Origin: Mesorhizobium caraganae
Lineage (GTDB): Bacteria > Pseudomonadota > Alphaproteobacteria > Rhizobiales > Rhizobiaceae
Assembly (NCBI RefSeq): GCF_016836705.1
Contig: NZ_JAFCGY010000036.1
Coordinates: 1 to 50,859, forward strand
DNA length: 50,859 nt
Direction of reading: 5' to 3'
The position numbers and the translations under genes were made by a program. The notes beneath the pieces were generated by a model. The model was given only the letters and a program-made list of their open reading frames with translations. It did no database searches and was not told where the DNA came from. The stretch's first letter is position 1; each line of letters opens with the position of its first letter. Below are positions 8,390-17,665 of the stretch, one piece after another.

Positions 8390-8487
8390 ACACATTCCCG
8401 GCAGTTGCACCAACGGCGCTGCCCGCCCCGCGGCAATGTTTCTTCAACGCGGGTAAAATCAGCGGTTGCGCGTGAGTGGAGATAACC

Positions 8488-10047
8488 GTGCTGGATCAGA
8501 CGCATGTAGAACGGCTGGAAGCCGAGGCGGTCAATTCCGCCAAGACCCGTCAGCCGCTCTATGCTGCGCGCAGGAAGATCTTCCCGAAACGCGCCTCGGG
8601 CAGCTTTCGCCGCTTCAAATGGCTGGTGATGGCGATCACGCTGGGCATCTACTATCTGACGCCCTGGCTGCGATGGGATCGGGGGCCGTTTGCCCCGGAC
8701 CAGGCCGTGCTGCTCGACCTTGCCAACAGACGCTTCTATTTCTTCTTCATCGAGATCTGGCCCCAGGAATTCTACTATGTCGCCGGCCTCCTGGTGATGG
8801 CCGGCGTCGGTCTTTTCCTGATCACATCGGCTGTCGGCCGCGCCTGGTGCGGTTACACATGCCCGCAGACCGTTTGGGTCGATCTGTTTCTGGTCGTCGA
8901 GCGCGCCATCGAGGGTGACCGCAATGCTCGTATCAAGCTTGATGCCGGTCCCTGGACCGCCCGCAAACTCGTGCTGCGTGTATCAAAGCACGCCATCTGG
9001 CTGGTCATAGGCGCGGCGACCGGCGGCGCCTGGATCTTCTATTTCGCCGACGCGCCGACGCTGGTTGGCGAGCTCTTCACCGGCACCGCGGCGCCCGTCG
9101 CCTACATCACCGTCGCCGTGCTGACGGCGACGACCTATACGTTCGGCGGGCTGATGCGCGAGCAGGTCTGCACCTATATGTGCCCATGGCCGCGCATCCA
9201 GGCGGCCATGCTCGACGAGAATTCCCTCACCGTCACCTACAATGACTGGCGCGGCGAACCGCGCTCGCGTCACGCCAAGAAGGTGCTTGCCGCAGGGCTG
9301 CCCGCCGGCGACTGCGTCGACTGCAATGCCTGCGTCGCGGTCTGCCCGATGGGGATCGATATTCGCGACGGTCAGCAACTCGAATGCATTACCTGCGCGC
9401 AGTGCATCGACGCCTGTGACGGCGTCATGGACAAGCTCGGCAAGGAACGCGGGCTGATTTCCTACGCGACGCTCTCCGACTACAACGCCAACATGATGCT
9501 GGCGACCGCCGGCGGCTCCTGCCCGGTGACCCCCTCGTTGGTCAGGACGGTTGATGGCAAGTTCTCCGACAAGGTGGCCCATTTTCATATCGGCAAGATC
9601 TTTCGGCCGCGCACTTACGTCTACATGGCCGTGTGGTCGCTGATCGGTCTTGGTCTGCTCTATTCGCTGCTGACGCGCGACCGGCTCGAAGTCAACGTGC
9701 TGCATGACCGCAATCCGCAATTCGTCACGCTGCACGACGGTTCGATCCGCAATGGCTATACCGTCAAGCTGCTCAACATGATCCCCGAGCCAAGGACGAT
9801 CGTCGTCACGATGCAGGGCTTGCAAGGAGGCGAAATGAGCGTGGTCGGCGACGACATCCCGGCAGGCCGCTCCTTCGCCATTCCGGTCGAGCCCGACCGC
9901 CTGAAGATGCTGAAGGTCTTCGTGCGCCAGCCTGCCGATCAAATCCATGGCACAGCGCAAACCTTCACATTCCGTGTCGAGGACAGAGCGAGCTTCGAGG
10001 CGGACGAATACACCGCCACCTTCAACGCGCCGGAGACAGCCAGATGA
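8488..10047 (+). CDS. fixG: FixG/CcoG, ferredoxin-like copper reductase for cbb3 assembly
   Basis: A polytopic membrane iron-sulfur protein of about 520 aa needed for cbb3 oxidase assembly; in characterised homologues it reduces Cu(II) for insertion at the CuB site. Membrane segments flank two cysteine clusters of 4Fe-4S ferredoxin type, CVDCNACVAVCP and CITCAQCIDAC, and WCGYTCPQTVW and CTYMCPWPRIQ are typical CcoG cysteine motifs. A C-terminal periplasmic Ig-like domain follows. The frame opens at GTG 8476, but GTG 8488 has GGAG at the right distance and is preferred; the difference is four residues. Its last codons overlap fixH. Confidence 0.94.
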   Translation: MLDQTHVERLEAEAVNSAKTRQPLYAARRKIFPKRASGSFRRFKWLVMAITLGIYYLTPWLRWDRGPFAPDQAVLLDLANRRFYFFFIEIWPQEFYYVAGLLVMAGVGLFLITSAVGRAWCGYTCPQTVWVDLFLVVERAIEGDRNARIKLDAGPWTARKLVLRVSKHAIWLVIGAATGGAWIFYFADAPTLVGELFTGTAAPVAYITVAVLTATTYTFGGLMREQVCTYMCPWPRIQAAMLDENSLTVTYNDWRGEPRSRHAKKVLAAGLPAGDCVDCNACVAVCPMGIDIRDGQQLECITCAQCIDACDGVMDKLGKERGLISYATLSDYNANMMLATAGGSCPVTPSLVRTVDGKFSDKVAHFHIGKIFRPRTYVYMAVWSLIGLGLLYSLLTRDRLEVNVLHDRNPQFVTLHDGSIRNGYTVKLLNMIPEPRTIVVTMQGLQGGEMSVVGDDIPAGRSFAIPVEPDRLKMLKVFVRQPADQIHGTAQTFTFRVEDRASFEADEYTATFNAPETAR

Positions 10048-10541
10048 CCGCCAAGGCACAAAAGCCGCGCGAATTTGCCGGCAGGCACATGTTGGCCATC
10101 ATCCTTGCCTTTTTCGGGGTGGTCATCGCGGTCAACCTGACGATGGCGACGCTCGCCAACACGAGCTGGACCGGCCTCGTCGTCGAAAACACCTATGTCG
10201 CGAGCCAGCAGTTCAACAAGAAGGCCGAGGAAGGGCGGGCGCAGGCAGCGCTCGGCTGGACCGGCAAGCTGACGATCGCATCGGGCGAGGTCCGCTACAG
10301 CCTGAGCAACGCCGCCGGCAAGCCGGTTACCCTGCATGGCGTCAAGGTGCTGTTCCGCCATCCCGCCTACGAGAAAGAGGACAAGTCGGTCACGCTCGCA
10401 CCCGCCACGGGTCAGGAATTCGCCGCTCAGCACATGCCGAAGGACGGCGTCTGGATCGTCGAGGTGGACGCCGATGCCGGCCTCGCGATGCCCTATCGCG
10501 ACGTCCGCAGGATCATGATTTCCCATGGAGCGCTGCAATGA
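10044..10541 (+). CDS. fixH: FixH/CcoH, cbb3 assembly protein
   Basis: A 165-aa protein with one N-terminal membrane segment (about 14-36, MLAIILAFFGVVIAVN) and a periplasmic FixH domain ending with the common VDADAGLAMPYRDVRRI-type tail (known FixH pattern: D...G...Y...R). It interacts with CcoN and CcoP during assembly (family knowledge). Start and stop overlap neighbours by four bases (ATGA), showing translational coupling in fixGHIS. Confidence 0.92.
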   Translation: MTAKAQKPREFAGRHMLAIILAFFGVVIAVNLTMATLANTSWTGLVVENTYVASQQFNKKAEEGRAQAALGWTGKLTIASGEVRYSLSNAAGKPVTLHGVKVLFRHPAYEKEDKSVTLAPATGQEFAAQHMPKDGVWIVEVDADAGLAMPYRDVRRIMISHGALQ

Positions 10542-12823
10542 GCTGTTGTGCACCGGGCGCCGAAATGGCGCTGGAACTGGAAAACAGCATATCGGTCCTG
10601 CCATCAAGCCAGGAGATCAGGCTGGCAAGCCGATCGCTCGGCGGTGGTCTTAACCAGACTGACCTTTCAGTTCCAATGGTTCACTGCGCAGCCTGCATCC
10701 AGACGATCGAGACGGCGCTGGCAAAGCTCGACGATGTCGAAGGCGCGCGTGTCAATCTGTCGACGAAACGGGTCGCGATCCGGTGGCGTGGGGATCAGGT
10801 GCCACCTTTCGTCGCCGCGCTTGGCAGGCTGGGCTACGAGGCGCATTTGTTCGCCCCCGAGGTCGATGAGAAGGACAAGACGCTTGCGGAGCTGATCCGC
10901 GCCGTCGCCGTTGCCGGCTTCGCGGCCGGCAACATCATGTTGCTGTCAGTCTCGGTCTGGTCCGGCGCCGAAGGTGCTACCCGCGACCTGTTCCATTGGG
11001 TCTCGGCGCTGATCGCCATCCCGGCGCTGGCCTTCGCCGGTGGCATCTTCTTCCGCTCAGCCTGGAATGCACTGCGCCACGGCCGCATGAACATGGACGT
11101 GCCGATCGCGGTCGGGGTGTCGCTTGCCTATGCCATGAGCCTCTATGAAACGATCAATCATGGCGAACATGCCTATTTCGACGCGTCGGTTTCGTTGCTG
11201 TTCTTCCTGTTGATCGGTCGCACGCTGGATCACGTGATGCGGGAGCGTGCCCGCACCGCGGTGAAAAGCCTGTCACAACTGGCCGCGCGCGGCGCCATGG
11301 TGCTGCGCCGAGACGGCGCACGGGACTATTTGCCGGTTGGCGAGATCGCACCCGGCATGCAGCTGCTGATAGCGGCCGGTGAACGAATCCCCGTTGACGG
11401 CCAGATCATTCAAGGGGCGTCGGATCTTGACTGCTCGCTGGTCTCCGGCGAGAGCACGCCCAGAAACGTGGCGCCAGGCGAAGCCGTGCAAGCTGGCGTG
11501 CTCAATCTTACCGGCTCGCTGACGATCGAGGCTACAGCTGCCGCAAAGGATTCGTTCCTGGCGGAAATGGTTCGGCTGATGGAGGCCGCCGAGGGCGGTC
11601 GTGCGCATTATCGCCGCATCGCCGATCGCGTCTCGGCACTCTACGCGCCCGTGGTTCATCTCACCGCCTTCGTGACATTCCTGGGCTGGATGGCGGCGAC
11701 CGGCGACTGGCACCGCGCGATGACGATCGCCATCGCTGTTCTCATCATCACATGCCCGTGCGCGCTCGGTCTCGCAGTGCCGATCGTCCAGGTGGTCGCC
11801 GCGCGGCGCCTGTTCGAGAACGGCATCATGGTCAAGGACGGCTCGGCCATGGAGCGCCTGGCGACGATTGATACGGCGGTGTTCGACAAGACCGGAACGC
11901 TCACGCTCGGCCAACCCCGGCTGGTCAATTCGGGCTCAATCGATCCAGTCATGCTGGCAATCGCCGCAGACTTGGCCGCGCATTCGCGTCATCCGTTTTC
12001 AAAGGCCATAGCCGGCTTTGCCACTCCTGGCGGGCAACACAAGTTCGATGCTGTCACCGAGCACCCGGGATTTGGAATCGAAGCCACCGACGCCGGAAGC
12101 ACTTGGCGGCTGGGTCGACGCGGATGGGCTGGATCGAAGGCTCGAACCGGTGGTGAAGGCAAACACGGCTACGGCGGAACGGTGCTGACGAAAAACGGAA
12201 TGATTGTCGCATCCTTCGCTTTCCAGGATGCATTGCGTGCCGACGCCTGTGCGGCCATCGATCAGTTGAAGCATGCAGGGATATCGGTGGAAATGCTGTC
12301 CGGCGATACAGCGGCAGCCTGTGCCGAGGTTGCGAAAGGGCTGGGTGTCGATGACTTCGTGCCCTGCCTGTTGCCATCCGGCAAGGTCGAACGCATCGAG
12401 ACCCTGGCGAAGGACGGACACAAGGTTCTGATGGTGGGCGACGGCCTTAACGACACGCCTGCGTTGGGCGCGGCGCATGTGTCGATCGCTCCGGCCACCG
12501 CCGCCGACATTGGCCGCAACGCCGCGGACTTCGTGTTCCTGCGCGAAAGCCTTTTGGCCGTACCCCTTGCCCTGGAAGTCTCACGGAAGGCCGGACGGCT
12601 GATCCGCCAGAACATCGCCATCGCGATCGTCTACAACACCATTGCTGTGCCGATCGCCATTCTGGGGCACGTCACGCCGCTGGTCGCGGCAATCGCGATG
12701 TCTGCTTCGTCGCTGCTTGTCATTGGAAATGCGCTGCGATTGCAGGGTTTCGTGCTCGCCGAGGTGAGGGGGGCTCCCCCGGCAACGCGTTCGGGCATTC
12801 GCGCATCTGTGCAGCCGTCATGA
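10538..12823 (+). CDS. fixI: FixI/CcoI, copper-exporting P1B-type ATPase
   Basis: A 761-aa copper pump that supplies Cu to the cbb3 oxidase. In order: a Cys-rich N-terminal tail (MSCCAPG), one heavy-metal domain with VHCAAC (about residues 47-52), membrane helices, the actuator loop SGESTP, the CPC metal-transport motif in ITCPCALGL, the phosphorylation site DKTGTLT, the P1B HP motif in SRHPFSKAI, and the hinge VGDGLNDTPAL. All catalytic motifs are intact. The HMA motif is C-A-A-C, as in CcoI rather than general CopA efflux pumps. It overlaps fixH (ATGA) and fixS (ATGA). Confidence 0.95.
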   Translation: MSCCAPGAEMALELENSISVLPSSQEIRLASRSLGGGLNQTDLSVPMVHCAACIQTIETALAKLDDVEGARVNLSTKRVAIRWRGDQVPPFVAALGRLGYEAHLFAPEVDEKDKTLAELIRAVAVAGFAAGNIMLLSVSVWSGAEGATRDLFHWVSALIAIPALAFAGGIFFRSAWNALRHGRMNMDVPIAVGVSLAYAMSLYETINHGEHAYFDASVSLLFFLLIGRTLDHVMRERARTAVKSLSQLAARGAMVLRRDGARDYLPVGEIAPGMQLLIAAGERIPVDGQIIQGASDLDCSLVSGESTPRNVAPGEAVQAGVLNLTGSLTIEATAAAKDSFLAEMVRLMEAAEGGRAHYRRIADRVSALYAPVVHLTAFVTFLGWMAATGDWHRAMTIAIAVLIITCPCALGLAVPIVQVVAARRLFENGIMVKDGSAMERLATIDTAVFDKTGTLTLGQPRLVNSGSIDPVMLAIAADLAAHSRHPFSKAIAGFATPGGQHKFDAVTEHPGFGIEATDAGSTWRLGRRGWAGSKARTGGEGKHGYGGTVLTKNGMIVASFAFQDALRADACAAIDQLKHAGISVEMLSGDTAAACAEVAKGLGVDDFVPCLLPSGKVERIETLAKDGHKVLMVGDGLNDTPALGAAHVSIAPATAADIGRNAADFVFLRESLLAVPLALEVSRKAGRLIRQNIAIAIVYNTIAVPIAILGHVTPLVAAIAMSASSLLVIGNALRLQGFVLAEVRGAPPATRSGIRASVQPS

Positions 12824-12975
12824 CGACGCTCGTCTACCTCATACCAGCAGCTCTGTTCCTTGGCGCGCTGGGGCTGTCCGGCTTTCTGTGGGCCTTGAGA
12901 AGTGGTCAGTATGAGGATCTTCACGGGGCCGCTGAGCGCATCCTCGTCGATCGGGACGACAAGCCGGAACGCTGA
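12820..12975 (+). CDS. fixS: FixS/CcoS, small cbb3 maturation protein
   Basis: A 51-aa protein reading MTTLVYLIPAALFLGALGLS, then FLWALRSGQYEDLHGAAERI and a charged tail. One membrane segment followed by the signature W-x2-R-S-G-Q-Y-E/D-D is diagnostic of FixS/CcoS, needed for copper and haem insertion into CcoN. Its ATG overlaps the fixI stop by four bases. Last gene of the operon. Confidence 0.93.
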   Translation: MTTLVYLIPAALFLGALGLSGFLWALRSGQYEDLHGAAERILVDRDDKPER

Positions 12976-13254
12976 CCCATATCGCTGTGCCGACGACTGT
13001 GCGGATGCCATCCTCAGCTGAGTCGGCTTGCTCGGCACTACTGGGGCTCCCCAGCCAGCTTAGCTAAGTCCCGCTGATGTAGATTTGTGAAAAGCCCCTA
13101 TCGCTCGAAAGACTGCCTCGCCCGGATTTGTCTTGTCTGGCTGATCCAGATCAAGGTTATCTCCTCATCGCCGTGGTTTCGTCGACTAGCCTTTCAAGAG
13201 AGAACGCATGTCTAAGGGACAGTTTCGTCGTCACCATCAGCGTTTTCGCGGTTT
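12976..13254. other. Spacer after fixS with an orphan anaerobox
   Basis: About 280 bp without a supported gene. A 6-bp GC hairpin (CTGGGG/CCCCAG, 13041-13054) follows fixS. After the box at 13141 there is a plausible ribosome site (AAGAGAG) and ATG at 13208, but the frame stops after 20 codons. Confidence 0.5.
13141..13154 (+). promoter_or_regulatory. FNR/FixK box with no intact downstream gene
   Basis: CTGATCCAGATCAA differs from the TTGAT-N4-ATCAA consensus at one position and is the best anaerobox in the window. Downstream on the plus strand lie only a 20-codon frame and a degenerate LacI-like ORF; upstream on the minus strand is the convergent end of fixS. The gene it once served seems to have been lost. 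Confidence 0.65.
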
Positions 13255-13935
13255 TTGGGTTTTTTCATGATAGTGGTCGGCTCCTTCAATGGCTCGCGCC
13301 GCCGAACACCTCGGCGACCGGTCTGGATCAAGACCGACACGAAGAACGGTCAAAACCAAAAGTCAGCCGAGGCGTTGGGGCGCGACGCGGCGGCCAGATT
13401 GTTCTCGAGACCGCAAACGCCGAACGCGATCTTCGGCGGCAACGATCAGATCGCCGGCGGCGCGTGCGACACACTGCGCGAGATTGGCCTGGCAGTACCT
13501 ACCGACGTGGCAATCGTCGGATTTGACAACTGGGACGTGATGGTGCTTGCGACGCGGCCGCAACTGGCCAGCATCGATGTGAACCTGAACGGGCTCGGAC
13601 GCGAGGCTGCTGACAGCGTCTCGGATAGCATTTTCACTCATCTCGGGGGCGGTCCACCGATCCGTGCCTTCGTTTGCCAGTTCCACGACCTGATTGAAAC
13701 CGGCCCTGCCAACAGGGGGGCATGGCGCTGGCTGGGCGGACCCAAAGACTGGTGCGATCAGCTGCGTCCGTGTTTTATAAGACTGCATCCTTCGTTGCCG
13801 ATTTATGCGGACGTTCATGCGCAGTGGCTTGAGGCGACGCGGCGGGCACTGGAACCCCGCGCAATCGGTCCACAGTTTGCGGCTCAACTCCACCAGCATC
13901 TCACGCAGATAGCCGACGCGATGGCGGCACGCTGA
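13255..13935 (+). pseudogene. LacI-family regulator fragment in a chimeric ORF
   Basis: The middle of this 226-codon frame is the effector-domain end of a LacI/GalR regulator: TPNAIFGGNDQIAGGACDTL, LREIGLAVPTDVAIVGFDNW, TRPQLASIDVNLNGLGREAA. The DNA-binding head and most of the periplasmic-binding-like domain are missing. After about codon 135 the LacI similarity ends, and the rest (from about LRPCFIRLHPSLPIYADVHA to ADAMAAR) does not match LacI or any family I can name. It therefore looks like two fragments joined. Its last base is the first base of the ubiM ATG. A functional regulator is unlikely; whether the chimera is translated is unknown. Confidence 0.55.
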
Positions 13936-15116
13936 TGGCCGGCTCCGACCAGAGTTTCGATGTCGTTATCGTCGGAGGCGGGCCGGTCGGACTTTCCTTC
14001 GCCGCGTCGCTGGGGCAGAGCGAACTGAAGGTGGCAGTTGTGGAACAGCAGTCCTTGGAACGGCTGGCGAATCCAGCTTTCGACGGTCGCGAGATCGCGC
14101 TGACCTACTCCTCGATCAGAATCCTTCGCGAGCTCGGCGCCTGGGATGCCATCCCCGTTTCGCACAAATCACCACTGCAAGGCGCGCGCGTGCTCAACGG
14201 ATCGAGCCCTTTCGCTCTGTGTTTCGATCCTCCCAGGGGATCTGGGGAACCACTCGGATTTCTGGTCCCAAATTGTCGGATCCGCGACGCCCTGTTCAAG
14301 ATCATCCGCTTGCAGGATCATGCCCAGCTGATATGCGGCCAGTCGGTCGTCAGTGCAACAAACAGCCACAAAGGAGCAGTCATAAGGCTGTCCGATGGCA
14401 GGCAATTGACCGCTCGGCTTCTCGTTGCAGCGGACTCGCGTTTTTCCGCCACGCGCGACCTGCTCGGCATCGGCGCCGACATCAATCGGCTTGGCAAGGC
14501 GATGCTGATTTGCCGGGTAAGGCACGAGCGCGTCCATCAGCAGATCGCAGTCGAATGGTTCGATCACCATCAGACGATAGCGATGTTGCCGCTCATGGAA
14601 GGCGTGTCGTCGCTACTACTCACTTTGCCGTTAAACGAGGCCGATAGACTGCTTGCTTTCGACGACGATATGTTCCTGATGGAATTGACGAACCGGTGTC
14701 GAGGGCGCCTCGGAGAAATGACCTTGGCAAGCACCCGCCATAGCTATCCGCTGGTCACGACGTGGGCGCACAAGTTCTGGGCACCGAGCGCCGCACTTAT
14801 CGGCGACGCTGCCATTGGCATGCACCCGGTGACTGCGCATGGCTTTAACATCGCCCTCAGCGGCCAGAAGCAACTCGCCCAGAGAATCCTGACAGTATGT
14901 CGCGACCGGCGCGACATTGCCGATCCCGACATGCTCCACCGATACGAAAGCTGCCTGCGCCGGTCGGCGGCACCGCTCTATCATGCTACGAACATCCTCG
15001 TCGGACTCTACTCAGGCGAGCACCCGGCGGCACGGCTTGCAAGACATGCGGGGCTTCGCTTTGCCCAATATCTTCCCTTTGTCCGCCATGGAATTTCGGC
15101 CATGCTGAGGCGGTGA
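13935..15116 (+). CDS. ubiM: UbiH/COQ6-family FAD hydroxylase, probably UbiM
   Basis: A 393-aa flavin monooxygenase of the ubiquinone-hydroxylase family. It has the Rossmann motif VIVGGGPVGLSFA at residues 10-22, the family block DGREIALTYSSIRILRELGA and the second FAD motif ALIGDAAIGMHPVTAHGFN with the invariant Gly-Asp. Family members hydroxylate the ring of ubiquinone precursors. The ending (YHATNILVGLYS... ARLARHAGLRFAQYLP) resembles UbiM, the broad 5-demethoxyubiquinol 5-hydroxylase type known in some alphaproteobacteria; that subfamily name is from memory and less certain than the fold. Ubiquinone supply fits the neighbouring respiratory cluster. A truncated copy of its first 60 codons lies at 1680. 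Confidence 0.8.
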   Translation: MAGSDQSFDVVIVGGGPVGLSFAASLGQSELKVAVVEQQSLERLANPAFDGREIALTYSSIRILRELGAWDAIPVSHKSPLQGARVLNGSSPFALCFDPPRGSGEPLGFLVPNCRIRDALFKIIRLQDHAQLICGQSVVSATNSHKGAVIRLSDGRQLTARLLVAADSRFSATRDLLGIGADINRLGKAMLICRVRHERVHQQIAVEWFDHHQTIAMLPLMEGVSSLLLTLPLNEADRLLAFDDDMFLMELTNRCRGRLGEMTLASTRHSYPLVTTWAHKFWAPSAALIGDAAIGMHPVTAHGFNIALSGQKQLAQRILTVCRDRRDIADPDMLHRYESCLRRSAAPLYHATNILVGLYSGEHPAARLARHAGLRFAQYLPFVRHGISAMLRR

Positions 15117-15397
15117 GACCACAGTCACGATACCGTCGACAAATCTCAGGACGCGATCTCGCCCAGGGCTCCTCTTCTATCTCGCCGTCTAAGCGCGCGT
15201 CTTCGTCTCCTGAGCGATGACTAAATTTAGATAATTCTGCCCCTGCCAATGCCGCTTCCATGGTCTTGCGTTGCAAGGCCTCGAAATGGGATTCGGTTCA
15301 AGGCATGGCTGGGCAGGACTTCGACAACCAGCCGGCAATCAAACGCCGCCAGCGGAACGCCTTGATGTCACAGCCGAGGCCGTGCTTAGAGGAGCGA

Positions 15398-17272
15398 ATG
15401 AATCGATTCGACTACCGGCCGGATATTGACGGCCTTCGCGCCTTTGCGGTTTCTGCTGTTGTCCTATTCCACGCAGGGTTCTCAACCCTTTCCGGTGGCT
15501 ATGTCGGCGTCGACGTCTTCTTCGTGATCAGTGGCTATTTGATTACAAAGATAGTTGTTGAACGGGTGCGCGACGGAACATTCAGCTTTTCCGACTTTTA
15601 CGCCCGGCGCGCACGCCGGCTATTTCCAGCGCTATTTTCCACGATCTTTGTCACGTTCTTTTGTGCCGCATTCATCCAAGGCCCAGATGACTTTCGCAGC
15701 TTTTCCGGCTCTGCCGCGATGGCGATCCTATCGCTGTCGAACGTCTATTTCTGGATGCAAAGCGGCTATTTCGATGCAGCCGCAACGACCAAGCCACTCT
15801 TGCACACTTGGTCGCTTGGGGTGGAAGAACAATTCTATCTGATCTGGCCAGCCATCATCTCCGCCTCGGTGCGGAAGGGCCGACTGGCCCTTATGGCCGT
15901 GGCCGCGTTTGGTCTCATCAGTTTCACGGCGTGCCTTTTGGCTATGCGCTTTGATTTAACGGCCGCGTTCTTCCTGACACCGTTTCGCATATTTGAGTTT
16001 GCGTGCGGAGCCGCCCTTGTGTGGGCCAAGACGCCAGGCCGGCTGTCTTCCGACATTGCTTACACGACCGGTGGCTTGGCAATCCTTTACGCCATTCTTC
16101 AGTTCGATGCCGGTACGTCGTTTCCAGGATGGCATGCGGCGCTCCCCACTCTAGGAACCGCGATGATGATCTACGGCGGGCGCAACGCCGTCGCTGCCTT
16201 GCCGCTTAAAACGGCACCGGCGCTATTGATTGGCCGAGCAAGCTATTCGATCTATCTCGTGCACTGGCCCATTATCGTCTTTTGGCTCCATGCAACCGGG
16301 CGCGACCTCGACACGCTCCAGGGCGTCGCCGCCATCGCTCTATCGATACTGCTTGGCTATTTGCTTCACGGTTTCATCGAGCGTCCGCTAAGATACTCCC
16401 ATGCCTTTCAGGGCCGGCGGCTGGTGACGATCTGCGCTTCGGCCACCGCCCTGATTGTCGCACCGTCATTGCATAGCTGGGCTACAAAAGGCTGGACTTG
16501 GCGATTGCCAGAAGCGCTTCGCGGAGTAAACAGCTACGATATGGATGTTCTCACGAAATACGTATGGGCGAATGACATCCGCCTGAGCAGCAACACTTTT
16601 AAGCCTGGCAGAAAACATATCCTCATCGTGGGGGACAGCCAGTCCGCTGATTTTACGAACATTCTGTTAGAAGGAACCCACGAGCGGAACGTCGACATAG
16701 TCACCTATACGTTCAACTATGGCTGCAACATTCCATATGCCGATGATCAGCAGTATTGGGACCAGGAAAATATCTACACCACGTCAGACCCTTCCCTTGA
16801 GGAGAAATGCAAAGAGAGAAGCAACGCGCTCCTTTCCAGCCCCGCACTAAAAAAGGCGGATGTGGTTATCGTCGCGTTCCTATGGGAACGATACGGTGCG
16901 AAACGCATGCGTGCCGCCGCCGACAAAATTGAGTCAATCAGCCCAGCTCGCGTATATGTCCTGGGCAGAAAGAACCTCCTCAAGAGCAGCATTGATTTCG
17001 TTAACATGAACGGGAAGTTGGACGGGCTCGGGAGCTTGGCTGCGCGGTTCAAGGCTTCCGACACTCTCTTTATAAACAACATGCTGGCTCAGCAATTTGG
17101 CAATCGCTATCTGGACATCTTTTCATCAGTTTGCCCGGACCAAGATAAGTGCGTGGTGCTAGATGAAAAGCAACATCCCATCTTCTATGATGCGGCTCAC
17201 CTGACCCAGAGCGGCGCACGATACTTCGCCAAGCACGCCGCTCGAAAGCTCACCGATCTCGCCAACTTGTGA
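15398..17272 (+). CDS. OafA/YrhL-type membrane O-acyltransferase with SGNH domain
   Basis: A 624-aa two-domain protein. Residues 1-360 form an acyltransferase-3 domain with about ten membrane helices, starting with the hallmark YRPDIDGLRAFAVSAVVLFH and including GGYVGVDVFFVISGYLIT, R-R-ARRLFPALF and WSLGVEEQFYLIWP. The C-terminal half is a periplasmic SGNH-like domain with HILIVGDSQSADF (nucleophile Ser block) and DAAHLTQSGARYFA (Asp-x2-His). Such proteins O-acetylate surface polysaccharide, peptidoglycan or lipooligosaccharide. AGAGGAG precedes the ATG at 15398. No polysaccharide genes are adjacent, so the substrate cannot be inferred. Confidence 0.88.
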   Translation: MNRFDYRPDIDGLRAFAVSAVVLFHAGFSTLSGGYVGVDVFFVISGYLITKIVVERVRDGTFSFSDFYARRARRLFPALFSTIFVTFFCAAFIQGPDDFRSFSGSAAMAILSLSNVYFWMQSGYFDAAATTKPLLHTWSLGVEEQFYLIWPAIISASVRKGRLALMAVAAFGLISFTACLLAMRFDLTAAFFLTPFRIFEFACGAALVWAKTPGRLSSDIAYTTGGLAILYAILQFDAGTSFPGWHAALPTLGTAMMIYGGRNAVAALPLKTAPALLIGRASYSIYLVHWPIIVFWLHATGRDLDTLQGVAAIALSILLGYLLHGFIERPLRYSHAFQGRRLVTICASATALIVAPSLHSWATKGWTWRLPEALRGVNSYDMDVLTKYVWANDIRLSSNTFKPGRKHILIVGDSQSADFTNILLEGTHERNVDIVTYTFNYGCNIPYADDQQYWDQENIYTTSDPSLEEKCKERSNALLSSPALKKADVVIVAFLWERYGAKRMRAAADKIESISPARVYVLGRKNLLKSSIDFVNMNGKLDGLGSLAARFKASDTLFINNMLAQQFGNRYLDIFSSVCPDQDKCVVLDEKQHPIFYDAAHLTQSGARYFAKHAARKLTDLANL

Positions 17273-17665
17273 GCAGGATTGGTATGGACCGTGTTGCCTT
17301 GTACACATTTCCGGCCACGTTAATCTCGCCACCAGGAGGATCACCCCCGGTCGGATTGCCAAACGCAATGCGGCCTCACCGATGAACACATCGGCCCGCT
17401 ACAGCGGATGACCATAGCCAGAGGCAGATTGGAGCCGCTCGTGGTGAGTGTGGCTCGCGAGACCTGATAGAAGGTTGGCCTAAGCGACCAAATCCTACGC
17501 CAATCTTCTCCCAACGCGCTGTCATGACGGGCTAGCGGGCTCGGCATTGATTTGTTGGCTGAACGATTCCAGAAAGCTGTACCCCGCTGAATAGTTAACC
17601 CGTCCTTCAGTGAGCCTGCATAGGCTTGCGCTGCGACGAAGCCTGGAAAGCAAGCTAACCCATCC
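17273..17665. other. Gap of about 390 bp without a supported gene
   Basis: A 115-codon minus-strand frame crosses it into the GGDEF-EAL gene but shows no family pattern and lacks a good ribosome site. Scattered stops in all other frames. I see no repeat, terminator or RNA gene here. Confidence 0.4.

Noticed and set aside
8983..10059. 358-codon minus-strand frame over fixG
   Set aside because: Antisense shadow; fixG is intact and placed within a coupled operon.
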